Source of the DNA: Thermoleophilales bacterium
GTDB taxonomy: Bacteria; Actinomycetota; Thermoleophilia; Solirubrobacterales; 70-9
Assembly: GCA_020636955.1 (NCBI GenBank)
Contig: JACJWY010000003.1
Span: 62,001 to 126,000 of the forward strand
DNA: 64,000 nt
Direction of reading: 5' to 3'
A program made the position numbers and the translations under genes. The first letter of the stretch is position 1. Every line of letters begins with the position of its first letter. Positions 43,927 through 52,406 of the stretch are shown piece by piece. Under the pieces are notes generated by a model. That model saw nothing but the letters and a program-made list of their open reading frames with translations, was not told the origin of the DNA and made no database searches.

Positions 43927-45153
43927 TCAGTCAGGCAGGCTGACCCAGTCCCGCGAGAGCCGGCGGGTCATCGCTTCGGCCAGCCGGATCCCCGACTCGA
44001 CCGTGTCGAAGTTCACGTTGGCGGCGACGTCATTTGGCCAGTGGTAGTTGGCCGGCTGTTTGTGCTCGGTGCATGAGCAGATCGATACCACCGGGTAGCC
44101 GGCGGCCAGGGCTTCGAGCCCGTCGGTCCCGTTTCTGATCCGCAGGTTGGGCATCAGTTCGATTCCTTCCTCCCGGGCCGTCCGATCGGCCAGAATCAGC
44201 GCTTCCTGCGGGTACTCGAACATCTTCAGGAATCCCTCTCCCCTGAGCACGTTGAGATGCGGCGAGCCGATTGTGTCCATGTTGATGAAGAAGGTTGAAT
44301 CGACTGGCAGATCCGGAAAGTGACGTTTGCCGAAGGCCTTGATCCCTTCGCTGAAGGACTCCTCCGCTCCGAAAGAGACCAGGATCAGCCGAAGATTCTC
44401 TGGAGGGTCGGCCAGGAAGCGGCGGGCCAGCTCGAGCAGGGCGATCACCGCGGTTCCATTGTCGTTCGCGCCGGGAACCACCTTGCGCAGGCCGATGTCG
44501 GCCATCGCCGCGGTGGAACCGGCCGAAACGATGGCCCCGGCCGCTGCCAGGTGGCGGCTTCCGGTCAGACCGCCGAGGGCGCTCAGGATCGGGCCTCCGA
44601 TCACCGGTGCCATGAGCATCGGAGAGGTATCCAGGTGCTGGAAGGCCCCGGTTTTCGAAACCAGTTTCGGGATGCCCGGATGGAAGACGAGACCCTGATT
44701 GGCAGCGTCGTGATGTGAGCTCAGGACCACTGTTCGCGTAGCCTGCGGATCGCCAAGCTCGCAGACGACGTTGAAGGTCTCCCGCTTGGGGAGAATTTTC
44801 CTCATGTACCTTGGCCGGGGAGGAAAGTCCGTGGCGATGACCCCCGCTCCCGCCGCCCCCAGGAGCGCCCCGGCCAGTCGCCTGCCGCGCCGCGCCGCGA
44901 TGCCTCCCACGACGCCCAGGGTTGTGCCGATTCCGATCGGCCACCAGTAGGTGCCGTGGGCGCTCTCGGTTTCAATCCTCGCTTCGGCTCCGAGTGCGGC
45001 CAGTTCGGAAACCAGCCACTCGGCGGCCTGCCGCTCCCCCGCGGAGGCGGAGGGGCGGGCGATCGACTCCAGCTCGACGAGCTTCTCGTGAAGCCAGTCC
45101 TGATCCGCTTCGCCATGCGGAGCCGAGAGTCTGAGGGGAGTCGCATCGGACAT
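43927..45153 (-). CDS. M28-family zinc aminopeptidase-like protein, membrane-embedded
   Basis: This 408-residue protein has M28 metal motifs: SSHHDAANQG (His/Asp), GANDNGTAVIALLELA (Asp), GAEESFSEG (Glu pair), FINMDTIG (Asp) and a late HWPNDVA (His). Two hydrophobic segments near 75-120 (YWWPIGIGTTLGVVGGIA and LAGALLGAAGAGVIAT) interrupt the N-terminal part, so it is likely membrane-attached. The usual role is amino-peptide or carboxypeptide cleavage with two Zn ions. ATG 45153 is chosen since SDATPLRL and the SIARPSASAGERQAAEW motif follow; the frame to 45204 is less likely. Confidence 0.85.
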   Translation of the reverse strand: MSDATPLRLSAPHGEADQDWLHEKLVELESIARPSASAGERQAAEWLVSELAALGAEARIETESAHGTYWWPIGIGTTLGVVGGIAARRGRRLAGALLGAAGAGVIATDFPPRPRYMRKILPKRETFNVVCELGDPQATRTVVLSSHHDAANQGLVFHPGIPKLVSKTGAFQHLDTSPMLMAPVIGGPILSALGGLTGSRHLAAAGAIVSAGSTAAMADIGLRKVVPGANDNGTAVIALLELARRFLADPPENLRLILVSFGAEESFSEGIKAFGKRHFPDLPVDSTFFINMDTIGSPHLNVLRGEGFLKMFEYPQEALILADRTAREEGIELMPNLRIRNGTDGLEALAAGYPVVSICSCTEHKQPANYHWPNDVAANVNFDTVESGIRLAEAMTRRLSRDWVSLPD

Positions 45154-45209
45154 GGAGGGGCAACATATCCGCTTGCCGGAGCCGCCCCCGTGACGCATGT
45201 CCATACGAT

Positions 45210-46364
45210 GTGATCGTGTTCGGAGGCGGAAACTCGATAACTCTCTTCCGGGTGGCCGGAATCAGGATTGCGGTGGACTGGTCCTGGTTCCTCTTCCTGT
45301 TCATCGTGATCGTCTGGCTTTCCGGCTTCTACGGCGACATCCTCGACGACCACGGCAGTACCCAGGCCTACCTGCTCGCCCTGGCCAGCGCGGTCGGCTT
45401 CTTCGGGTCGATCCTGCTCCACGAAATGGGCCATGCCTTCGCGGCCCGCCGCAACGGAATCGGAATCCGAACCATCCGGCTCTGGCTTTTCGGCGGCGTG
45501 GCCGAGATGGACCAGGAGTCGCAGAGCCCGGGCACCGAATTCAAGGTGGCGATCGCCGGACCGGTGGTGACCCTGCTGATCGCGGTGATCCTCTGCGTGA
45601 TCGGGATCCAGGCCGCCGGCACCGACAGCTTCCGTGATGCCCTCGAAATGCGGATCACGGCCGACACGACGGGGCCGATCACCATGGTTGCCTGGCTGGC
45701 CGCGGTGAACATCCTGGTGCTCGGTTTCAATCTGCTGCCGGCCTTCCCGATGGACGGCGGCAGAATCGTCCGGTCGATCGCCTGGAAGATCACCGGCAAG
45801 CGCAGCGCCGCAACCCGCTTCGCGGCCGGACTCGGCCGGATCTTCGGCTTCCTCTTCATCGCCCTGGGAATCGTCTGGGCTGTCAACGGCAATGTCTTCA
45901 GCGGGCTCTGGCTGGCGATGATCGGCTTCCTGGTGAACAGTTCGGCCCGGGCGGCCAGCCGCAGCACAGTCAGCGAAAAGCTGGAGGGGGTCACCGTGGC
46001 CGAGGTGATGGACACGGAACCCGTGGCGATCCCGGCCGAGATCGACTGTGCCCGTGCGCTCGAGGAGTACTTCCTCCGCTTCGGCTGGTCCTGGTTTCCG
46101 GTGATCGACCGCGACGGGGCGTTCATCGGCATGGCGGTTCGGGATCAGATCGAAGCGGTTCCCGAGGTCGAGCGCGATGCGACCCCGGTGATAACTCTGG
46201 TCGAGCGCGACCCCGGTTTTTCGGTCAGTTCGCGTGCCGGGCTGGACAGCCTGCTCGGCAATCCGCAGCTGCGGCGTTTCGGCGCCCTGATGGTCACCGA
46301 CGAGCAGGGTCTCCTGACCGGGGTGGTCACTGTGGAGCAGCTGGGCCGGGCTCTCCAGGCCTGA
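45210..46364 (+). CDS. M50 site-2-type metalloprotease with CBS domain region
   Basis: The 384-residue protein has about six helices. The zinc motif LLHEMGHAFAARR (HExxH about 71-75) and the third-ligand motif NLLPAFPMDGGRI (Asp about 181) define the M50 intramembrane protease family. Its C-terminal 120 residues form a CBS pair (VAEVMDTEPVAIPAEI, FPVIDRDGAFIGMA, ALMVTDEQGLLTGVV). CBS regions usually sense adenine nucleotides. The target is unknown; Rip-like proteins cleave membrane anti-sigma factors. GTG start. Confidence 0.9.
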   Translation: MIVFGGGNSITLFRVAGIRIAVDWSWFLFLFIVIVWLSGFYGDILDDHGSTQAYLLALASAVGFFGSILLHEMGHAFAARRNGIGIRTIRLWLFGGVAEMDQESQSPGTEFKVAIAGPVVTLLIAVILCVIGIQAAGTDSFRDALEMRITADTTGPITMVAWLAAVNILVLGFNLLPAFPMDGGRIVRSIAWKITGKRSAATRFAAGLGRIFGFLFIALGIVWAVNGNVFSGLWLAMIGFLVNSSARAASRSTVSEKLEGVTVAEVMDTEPVAIPAEIDCARALEEYFLRFGWSWFPVIDRDGAFIGMAVRDQIEAVPEVERDATPVITLVERDPGFSVSSRAGLDSLLGNPQLRRFGALMVTDEQGLLTGVVTVEQLGRALQA

Positions 46365-46410
46365 ACCGGACCGGGCCGCTTACCTCCGCGCCAGTCCATA
46401 GACTCGGCAT

Positions 46411-47676
46411 CTGGCACTGGCTGTTGCGACATTCCTGATTGTCCTCGCCCTGATCGCGAGCGAAAGGGTTCACCGGACCAAGGTGGCCCTGCTCGGGGCG
46501 GCGATCGTGGTGCTCTTCGTCGGCCAGTACAGCGAGGAGCTGGCGATCGAATCGGTCGAGTTCGCGACCCTGGGGTTGCTGGCCGGGATGATGATCCTCG
46601 TTTACCTGACCAGCCAGAGCGGCATCTACGATTTCATAGCCGTCAAGGCAGGCCAGATCTCGCGGGGCAATCCCTTCGTGCTGGTGGTGATGATGGCCGC
46701 TACCGTCACGATCCTTGCCGGTTTTCTGGACAACCTGACGACGATCCTCCTGATCGTCCCGATCACCTTCCTCCTGGCCGACACCCTCGACATCGACCCG
46801 ATGCCACTGATCCTGGTCGAGGTGGTCTCGGCAAACATCGGTGGCGCTGCGACCCTGATCGGCGACCCGCCGAACATCATGATCGGCAATGCGGCCGGAC
46901 TGAGCTTCAATGACTTCCTGCTCAACACCATGCCCGCGGCGGTGTCGATCCTGGCGGTGATCACGGTGGCCCTCTATTTCGTCTTCCGCAAGCGAATACA
47001 GGTGGCGGAGGAAAACAGGAAGTACGTGATGGAACTCGATGCCCGGGCCTCGATCCGCGACATGGGAGAGCTGAAAAGAACCCTGCCGGTGCTGCTTGGC
47101 ACCATCGTCCTTTTCTTCCTTCACCAGTACATCCATGTGGAGCCCGCCACCGTTGCCCTGACCGGCGCCGCGGTCTGCCTGGCGGTCACCCGGGTCCCGA
47201 TCGAGGAGGCGCTGGAGAAGATCGAGTGGACGACCATGTTCTTCTTCATCGGTCTCTTCGTGATGGTCGGCGCACTCGAGACGACCGGCGCCATTGATCA
47301 TGTGGCCGAAGCGATCACCGACGTCACCAACGGCAACCGCAACGCGGAGCTGGTCGGGATCGTCTGGACCTCATCGGTGGTCGGGGGGATCGTCGACAAC
47401 ATTCCGCTGACCGCGGCAATGATCCCCGTGGTCGACCAGATCCAGTCCACCGGTGGCCACTCCGGGGATTCCGCCCATTGGTGGGCGCTTTCGCTGGGTG
47501 CCTGCTTCGGCGGCAACCTGACTCTGATCTCCGCCGCCGCGAACGTGGCGGCGCTCGGACTCGCAGAGCGGGCCGGCCGGCCGATCGGCTTCTGGCAGTT
47601 CCTCAAGATCGGGTTCCCGGTGACCATCGCCTCCACGATCATGGCGACCGCCTACATCCTGCTGAGGTACGGCTAG
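46411..47676 (+). CDS. ArsB/NhaD-type membrane transporter (start uncertain)
   Basis: The protein of about 421 residues has eleven or so helices and belongs to the ArsB/NhaD/SLC13-like superfamily: FLDNLTTILLIVPITFLLA, ANIGGAATLIGDPPNIMIG (the diagnostic GDPPN loop) and a second VGGIVDNIPLTAAMIP half-repeat. The first helix, LALAVATFLIVLALIASERVHRT, is encoded upstream of the only GTG start (46483). The frame is closed by a TAG at 46399, so translation must start at a non-AUG codon such as CTG 46411 or 46417, or the first helix is dispensed with. It probably exchanges a cation or anion for protons. Confidence 0.8.
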   Translation: MALAVATFLIVLALIASERVHRTKVALLGAAIVVLFVGQYSEELAIESVEFATLGLLAGMMILVYLTSQSGIYDFIAVKAGQISRGNPFVLVVMMAATVTILAGFLDNLTTILLIVPITFLLADTLDIDPMPLILVEVVSANIGGAATLIGDPPNIMIGNAAGLSFNDFLLNTMPAAVSILAVITVALYFVFRKRIQVAEENRKYVMELDARASIRDMGELKRTLPVLLGTIVLFFLHQYIHVEPATVALTGAAVCLAVTRVPIEEALEKIEWTTMFFFIGLFVMVGALETTGAIDHVAEAITDVTNGNRNAELVGIVWTSSVVGGIVDNIPLTAAMIPVVDQIQSTGGHSGDSAHWWALSLGACFGGNLTLISAAANVAALGLAERAGRPIGFWQFLKIGFPVTIASTIMATAYILLRYG

Positions 47677-47714
47677 ATGTCCCTTGATTCGGCTAGTTTC
47701 TCCGAGGTGGTGTT

Positions 47715-48191
47715 TTGGCAGACCACATAGTCAGATCAGTCATCCGCGAGGTGACGCCGCTCAAAACGACCGACCCTGTGGGGTATGCCGCCCGGCTGGT
47801 GATCGAGGCAGGGTTGCCGGCGCTTCCGGTTGTGGATGAGCACGGAGACTACGCAGGGCTTTTCGGAGAACGCGAGTTTATGACCGCGGTGTTCCCCGGA
47901 TACGTCGGCACTCTGATGAGCGCCCGGATGATCCGCCGTTCCCTGGACGAGACGATCGAACGCCGGATCGGCAGCCAGGAGGAGCCGGTCCGCGGCTACC
48001 TGACCACCGACCCGGTTTTGGTCGAGGACGATTACGCCGACACCCAGCTGGCGGAGACCTTTCTCCACCACCGGGTGATGGTGGTGCCGATCGCTACGGA
48101 GGGCCGGGTCCACGCCGTGGTCACCCGGAGCGAGTTCTTCCAGGCCCTTTACGACCGCATCGCCGACATCGCCGAAGACTTCGGCGACTGA
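47715..48191 (+). CDS. CBS-domain protein
   Basis: This 158-residue cytoplasmic protein is a tandem CBS pair with no catalytic partner: VIREVTPLKTTDPVGYAARL...LPVVDEHGDYAGLF in the first half, and YLTTDPVLVEDDYADTQLAE...VVPIATEGRVHAVVT in the second. It likely binds AMP/ATP-type ligands and regulates a neighbour; the transporter and the M50-CBS protein are adjacent. TTG start with GAGG 7 bases upstream. The stop is immediately followed by the next gene's TTG. Confidence 0.85.
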   Translation: MADHIVRSVIREVTPLKTTDPVGYAARLVIEAGLPALPVVDEHGDYAGLFGEREFMTAVFPGYVGTLMSARMIRRSLDETIERRIGSQEEPVRGYLTTDPVLVEDDYADTQLAETFLHHRVMVVPIATEGRVHAVVTRSEFFQALYDRIADIAEDFGD

Positions 48192-48986
48192 TTGGCCCGA
48201 ACTCCGGATAACTGGCGGATCACGCCGGGAGATCCGGAAAGCAACGTGATCCTGCATGTGCCGCATGCGTCGAGGCGGATTCCCGAGGATGCGCGCTCAC
48301 GAATCGTCCTTGACGATGCAGCGCTGGAAGCCGAACTCGACGCGATCACTGATGCCGATACCGACCGGCTCGCCCATGCTGCCGCTGAACTGGCCGGAAC
48401 CCGACCCTGGATCTTCGAGAATGCCTATTCCCGTCTGCTGGTGGACCCCGAGCGGTTCACCGGACCCGAAGAGGAGATGCTAAAGGTCGGGATGGGTCCG
48501 GTCTACGTCGGGACGACGCAGCTGACGATGCTTCGCCCCGAGGATCCGGATGACGACGAGCGCCTGATCGAGAGCTACTACCGCCCCTACGCCAGGTCGA
48601 TGCAGGACCTGGCGTCCGAGCGTCTCGACGCGACTGGCCGCGTCACGATCATCGACATCCATTCGTACCCGGTTGAATCGCTCCCCTACGAGCTGCACCC
48701 CGACGATGCCCGGCCTTCTCTCTGCGTCGGCACCGATTCCTTTCACACCCCGCTGCAGCTGATCGAAGCAGCCCGGTCCGCGTGGCCGGGTTCGACCGAA
48801 CTCGATCAGCCGTTCCGGGGTTGCTACGTACCCCTGAGGTTTTTCAAATCCGACCGGAGGGTCCAAGCCTTCATGCTCGAGATCCGGCGCGACGAAATCG
48901 AATCATGGGTGTCCGGGAACGAAGATTCTGCCGGCCTCGCCGCCGCGATCGCCACGGTGATCGATGCCGGCTGGCAGCCGGACTAG
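48192..48986 (+). CDS. N-formylglutamate amidohydrolase-like protein
   Basis: The 264-residue protein has family motifs VILHVPHASRRIPED (metal ligand His), DTDRLAHAAAELA, FENAYSRLLVDPERF and IIDIHSYPVESLPYE. The family releases formate from N-formylglutamate in histidine degradation, or acts on related N-acyl amino acids. No other hut genes are present, so the substrate is not sure. TTG start directly after the CBS gene stop, with no separating base, so the two are coupled. It converges with asd, overlapping by 4 bases. Confidence 0.88.
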   Translation: MARTPDNWRITPGDPESNVILHVPHASRRIPEDARSRIVLDDAALEAELDAITDADTDRLAHAAAELAGTRPWIFENAYSRLLVDPERFTGPEEEMLKVGMGPVYVGTTQLTMLRPEDPDDDERLIESYYRPYARSMQDLASERLDATGRVTIIDIHSYPVESLPYELHPDDARPSLCVGTDSFHTPLQLIEAARSAWPGSTELDQPFRGCYVPLRFFKSDRRVQAFMLEIRRDEIESWVSGNEDSAGLAAAIATVIDAGWQPD

Positions 48987-50011
48987 AGCCAGTCGTTTTC
49001 GACCAGGAGCTCGGCCACCTGTACCGCGTTGGTGGCGGCGCCCTTGCGCAGATTGTCGCCGGCCAGCCAGAGGTTCAGGGTCTTCTCCTGACCGGGGTCG
49101 CGACGGATCCGGCCAACCAACGTTTCGTCGATGCCTGCCGCATCGAGGGCGGTCGGATACTGCCCGGCGGCCGGGTCGTCGACCACGATCACGTTTTCGG
49201 CCTCACCGAGGATCTCCCGGGCCCGGTCCGGACTCAGGTCCTCGCGGGTCTCGATGTTCAGTGACTCCGAATGGCCGGTAAAAACCGGCACCCGGGCACA
49301 GGTCGCGGAAATCTTCACCTCGTCACCGAGGCCGAGGATCTTGCGAGTCTCGGCCATCACCTTGCGTTCCTCGGTGGTGTAGTCATCGCCGTCCTTGAAG
49401 GTTTCGACCTGGGGGATCACGTTGAAGGCGATCTGATGGGGGTAGACCTTCGGGTCATCAATCTCTTCGCCGTTCAGGACCTGTCCGGCCTGCCCGGTCA
49501 GTTCGGCGATCGCCTTCTGCCCGGTACCCGACACGGCCTGGTAGCTGGACAAGACAAGGCGTTCAAGTCCGGCCTCCCGGTGGATCGGGGCCAGCACCAG
49601 CATCATCACCATGGTCGTGCAGTTGGGATTGGCGATGATTCCCTTGTGGTCTTTGGCAGCTTCGGGATTGACCTCGGCCACGACCAGCGGCACGTCCTCA
49701 TGCATGCGCCAGTAGCTGGTGTTGTCGACGACTACCGCCCCGGCTTCGGAGAATTTAGGCGCCCACTCGGCGCTTACCGAACCACCGGCCGAGGAGATCA
49801 GGATGTCGATGCCCTGGATCGTCTCGTCGCCGGGAACCACGCATTCGAGCTCCCCGTCGCCGAAGGCCACCTTCTTGCCGGCCGAACGCTCGGAGGCGAA
49901 GGCGACCACTTCCGAGGCAGGGAAATTCCGCTCGTGGAGGATTTCGAGAATGGTCGAGCCGACCGCTCCGGTGGCGCCGAGGACGCCGACCCTGTAAACC
50001 GATTCACCCAT
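48983..50011 (-). CDS. asd: Aspartate-semialdehyde dehydrogenase
   Basis: This 342-residue NADP enzyme reduces aspartyl phosphate to aspartate semialdehyde for lysine, threonine and methionine synthesis, and for diaminopimelate. The N-terminal GATGAVGSTILEILHERNFP, the catalytic Cys in NPNCTTMVMML (about 130), the VYPHQIAFNVIPQ segment and the catalytic His in VFTGHSESLNIE are visible. It follows lysC by 2 bases on the same strand. Confidence 0.97.
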   Translation of the reverse strand: MGESVYRVGVLGATGAVGSTILEILHERNFPASEVVAFASERSAGKKVAFGDGELECVVPGDETIQGIDILISSAGGSVSAEWAPKFSEAGAVVVDNTSYWRMHEDVPLVVAEVNPEAAKDHKGIIANPNCTTMVMMLVLAPIHREAGLERLVLSSYQAVSGTGQKAIAELTGQAGQVLNGEEIDDPKVYPHQIAFNVIPQVETFKDGDDYTTEERKVMAETRKILGLGDEVKISATCARVPVFTGHSESLNIETREDLSPDRAREILGEAENVIVVDDPAAGQYPTALDAAGIDETLVGRIRRDPGQEKTLNLWLAGDNLRKGAATNAVQVAELLVENDWL

Positions 50012-50013
50012 GG

Positions 50014-51297
50014 TCAGGAAGGGGTTACCGAGCTGTGTTCGCCGGTCGGCGCTTCAGCCAGGATCTGGTCTTCGCCGAGATCGAAAGCATCGTGGAGCGA
50101 GCGCACTGCCTCCGGAACCTGGTCGGCCTGGATCACACACGAGATGCGGATCGCCGAGGTGGAGATCATCTCGATGTTGATCTCCTTCTCGCCGAGGACC
50201 TCAAATACCTTGGCGGCCACGCCCGGGTGGCTGCGCATGCCGGCGCCGACGATCGAGACCTTGCCGATCTGCTCGTCGGTGCGGACCTCTTGGCTGATCG
50301 CGCCGAGGCCCGCGATCGCGTCCTTGGCGATCTGGAGATCCCCGGTCTCGACCGTGAAGGAGAGATCGGCCAGGGCACCCTCGTGAACCGGCTCGTTCTG
50401 GATGATCACGTCCACGTTTACGTTCGCTTCGGCCAGGGCACTGAAGATGCGGCCGGCGATGCCCGGTTCGTCCTTCACTCCGATGACGGTGACCCGGGCC
50501 TCGTCGGTGGAGTGGGTGACGGCTGTGATGATCGGTCGTTCCATGGTCTCGCTTTCGGGAAGGACGAGGGTACCGGGCAGGTCCTCGAAACTGCTGCGGC
50601 AGTGGATCGGGATGTTGTAGTTGCGGGCGTATTCGACCGAACGGAGCTGGAGCACTCCGGCACCGGAGGCCGCCATGTCAAGCATCTCCTCGAAGGAGAC
50701 GACCGGCAGCTTGCGGGCATCGGGGACGATCCGCGGGTCCGCGCTGAAGACTCCGGTCACGTCGGTGTAGATTTCGCAGACCGAGGCGCCGAGCGCGGCG
50801 GCAAGCGCAACCGCGGTGGTGTCCGAACCTCCCCGGCCGAGGGTGGTGACGTCGCGGCTGTCAGTAGAAACACCCTGGAAGCCGGCGACCAGCACGATCT
50901 TGTCTTCCTCGAGTCCCTCGCGGATACGGTCCGCCTTGACGTCGATGATCTTCGCCTTGGTATGTGAGGAATCGGTGACGATGCCGGCCTGGGATCCGGT
51001 CAGTGACACAGCCCGGTGACCCATGTCGTTTATGGCCATCGCCGCGAGAGCGCAGGAGATCCGCTCGCCCGTCGAGAGCAGCATGTCCATTTCGCGTGGA
51101 TCGGGGCGATCCGAGATTTCATAAGCCGAAGCGACCAGCTCGTCGGTGGTCTTGCCGCGGGCGGAAAGGACGGCGACGACGCTGTTTCCGGCCTCCCGGG
51201 CAGCAACCATCCGGCCGGCGGCACGTTTGATCTGCTCGGGCCCGGCAACTGAGGTGCCGCCGAACTTCATTACGACGATGTCATCTCGCTCTGGCAT
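50014..51297 (-). CDS. lysC: Aspartate kinase
   Basis: This 427-residue enzyme phosphorylates aspartate, the first committed step of the pathway. VVMKFGGTSVAGPEQIKRAA at the N-terminus, the GRGGSDTTAVALAAAL nucleotide region and FSADPRIVPDARKLP are diagnostic; the C-terminal third is two ACT domains for feedback control. ATG 51297 (MPERDD) is chosen over a longer frame to 51390 that would run into the divergent thioesterase start. It forms a two-gene operon with asd. Confidence 0.96.
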   Translation of the reverse strand: MPERDDIVVMKFGGTSVAGPEQIKRAAGRMVAAREAGNSVVAVLSARGKTTDELVASAYEISDRPDPREMDMLLSTGERISCALAAMAINDMGHRAVSLTGSQAGIVTDSSHTKAKIIDVKADRIREGLEEDKIVLVAGFQGVSTDSRDVTTLGRGGSDTTAVALAAALGASVCEIYTDVTGVFSADPRIVPDARKLPVVSFEEMLDMAASGAGVLQLRSVEYARNYNIPIHCRSSFEDLPGTLVLPESETMERPIITAVTHSTDEARVTVIGVKDEPGIAGRIFSALAEANVNVDVIIQNEPVHEGALADLSFTVETGDLQIAKDAIAGLGAISQEVRTDEQIGKVSIVGAGMRSHPGVAAKVFEVLGEKEINIEMISTSAIRISCVIQADQVPEAVRSLHDAFDLGEDQILAEAPTGEHSSVTPS

Positions 51298-51389
51298 CAC
51301 CGTTGAGCATACGGACTGTCGGGATCCCGGCGGCCGACCACCGCGGCGCGTAAGGATCGCCAGTCGGGCAGAATCCTCCCCGCGCAGCA

Positions 51390-52220
51390 ATGACCACCGG
51401 ATTCGAACAGGACACAGCCGCCGAGCCGCTCGGCGAGGGCCGATACGCGATCAATCTGAGCGACCGCTGGTGGATCGGTCGCGGGCCCAACGGTGGCTAT
51501 GTCGCGGCCCTGGTGTTACGCGCGATGACTGCCGAGGTTGACGCAGTGACCGCGAGCCCGGAATCGGAAGAGCCTCCCCGTCGACTCCCGGCCAGATCGC
51601 TGAACGTCCACTTCCTCCGGCCACCGACCACAGGGCCGGCCGAGATCGATGTAACAGTCGAGCATGCCGGGCATGTGACCGCCTTTCTCTCGGCCAGGCT
51701 GGTCCAGGACGGCGAAGTGAAAGCCAAGGCGATGGCTGTCTTTTCCGGCGAACGTGACGGACCCTCCTTCGACCGGTCGGAAATGCCGGAAGCCCCGGCC
51801 CCGGAGGAGCTCGAGGAAATGGACACCGAGCAGGCGCCGGTGGCAGTCTTCGGCCGATACCGGGCCAAGTTCATCAAGGGGATCCCGGGCGAGGCCGGGG
51901 AAAAGGCCGAAACCATGGGCTGGATCCGCCTTCGGGACGAGCAGCCCCTCGACCCGGTCCTCGCGGCCGCGGTACTGGACGTCTGGTATCCGGCCCCGTT
52001 CGTGGTCTTCAAGGACCTGCCCTTTGCGCCGACCCTCGAATACACGGTCCACTTTCCGAGGACGATTCCCGAGCCCGGCCCGCCGGACTGGAATCTGATC
52101 CGCCTCAACGCCGACGAAGGGGTCGAAGGCCACTTCACCGAGGACGCAGAACTCTGGAGCCGGGACGGCAAGCTGCTCGCCAAGGCCAGGCAGATGGCCC
52201 TGCTCCGCCACCGCCGCTGA
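51390..52220 (+). CDS. Thioesterase-family protein (TesB-like double hotdog)
   Basis: The 276-residue protein has the double hotdog layout of TesB-like acyl-CoA thioesterases: NLSDRWWIGRGPNGGYVAAL near the start, SLNVHFLRPPTTGPAEIDVTVEHAG in the first hotdog, and DVWYPAPFVVFKDLPFAPTLEYTVHF in the second. It probably cleaves acyl-CoA thioesters; the chain length is unknown. It is back to back with lysC and followed by a structured 80-base palindromic region. Confidence 0.8.
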   Translation: MTTGFEQDTAAEPLGEGRYAINLSDRWWIGRGPNGGYVAALVLRAMTAEVDAVTASPESEEPPRRLPARSLNVHFLRPPTTGPAEIDVTVEHAGHVTAFLSARLVQDGEVKAKAMAVFSGERDGPSFDRSEMPEAPAPEELEEMDTEQAPVAVFGRYRAKFIKGIPGEAGEKAETMGWIRLRDEQPLDPVLAAAVLDVWYPAPFVVFKDLPFAPTLEYTVHFPRTIPEPGPPDWNLIRLNADEGVEGHFTEDAELWSRDGKLLAKARQMALLRHRR

Positions 52221-52356
52221 TCTCTGGCGTCGTCGACGGGCCCGGGTGAGCGTCGTCCGGGACACTCCAGGGCCAGCGCGGCTGAATGCCGCGCGTGCGT
52301 CCGTCCCGGCGATGCTCACCCGACCCCGCGGCGTAACCACCACGCGCGACCCTTCT
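52221..52356. other. Structured intergenic region after the thioesterase gene
   Basis: It contains a two-tier palindrome at 52243-52322: outer arms begin GGGTGAGC and end GCTCACCC with two interruptions, and inside is a perfect 7-bp hairpin (GCGCGGC, loop TGAAT). It could be the thioesterase terminator. No gene is seen. Confidence 0.6.
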
Positions 52357-52399
52357 TTAGTCAAGATTTATGACTAAGTTGGTCAAGTTACCCTAGAAT
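52357..52399 (+). promoter_or_regulatory. Operator and promoter of the DszB-like gene
   Basis: TTAGTCA and TGACTAA are perfect 7-bp arms with a 7-base spacer (52357-52377). A -10-like TAGAAT lies at 52394-52399, with a 17-base spacer from TGACTA. Transcription would start about 7 bases later, at or next to the ATG at 52407, so the mRNA is likely leaderless; there is no ribosome site. The palindrome overlaps the -35, so a repressor is likely. Confidence 0.65.
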
Positions 52400-52406
52400 A
52401 GCTCGA

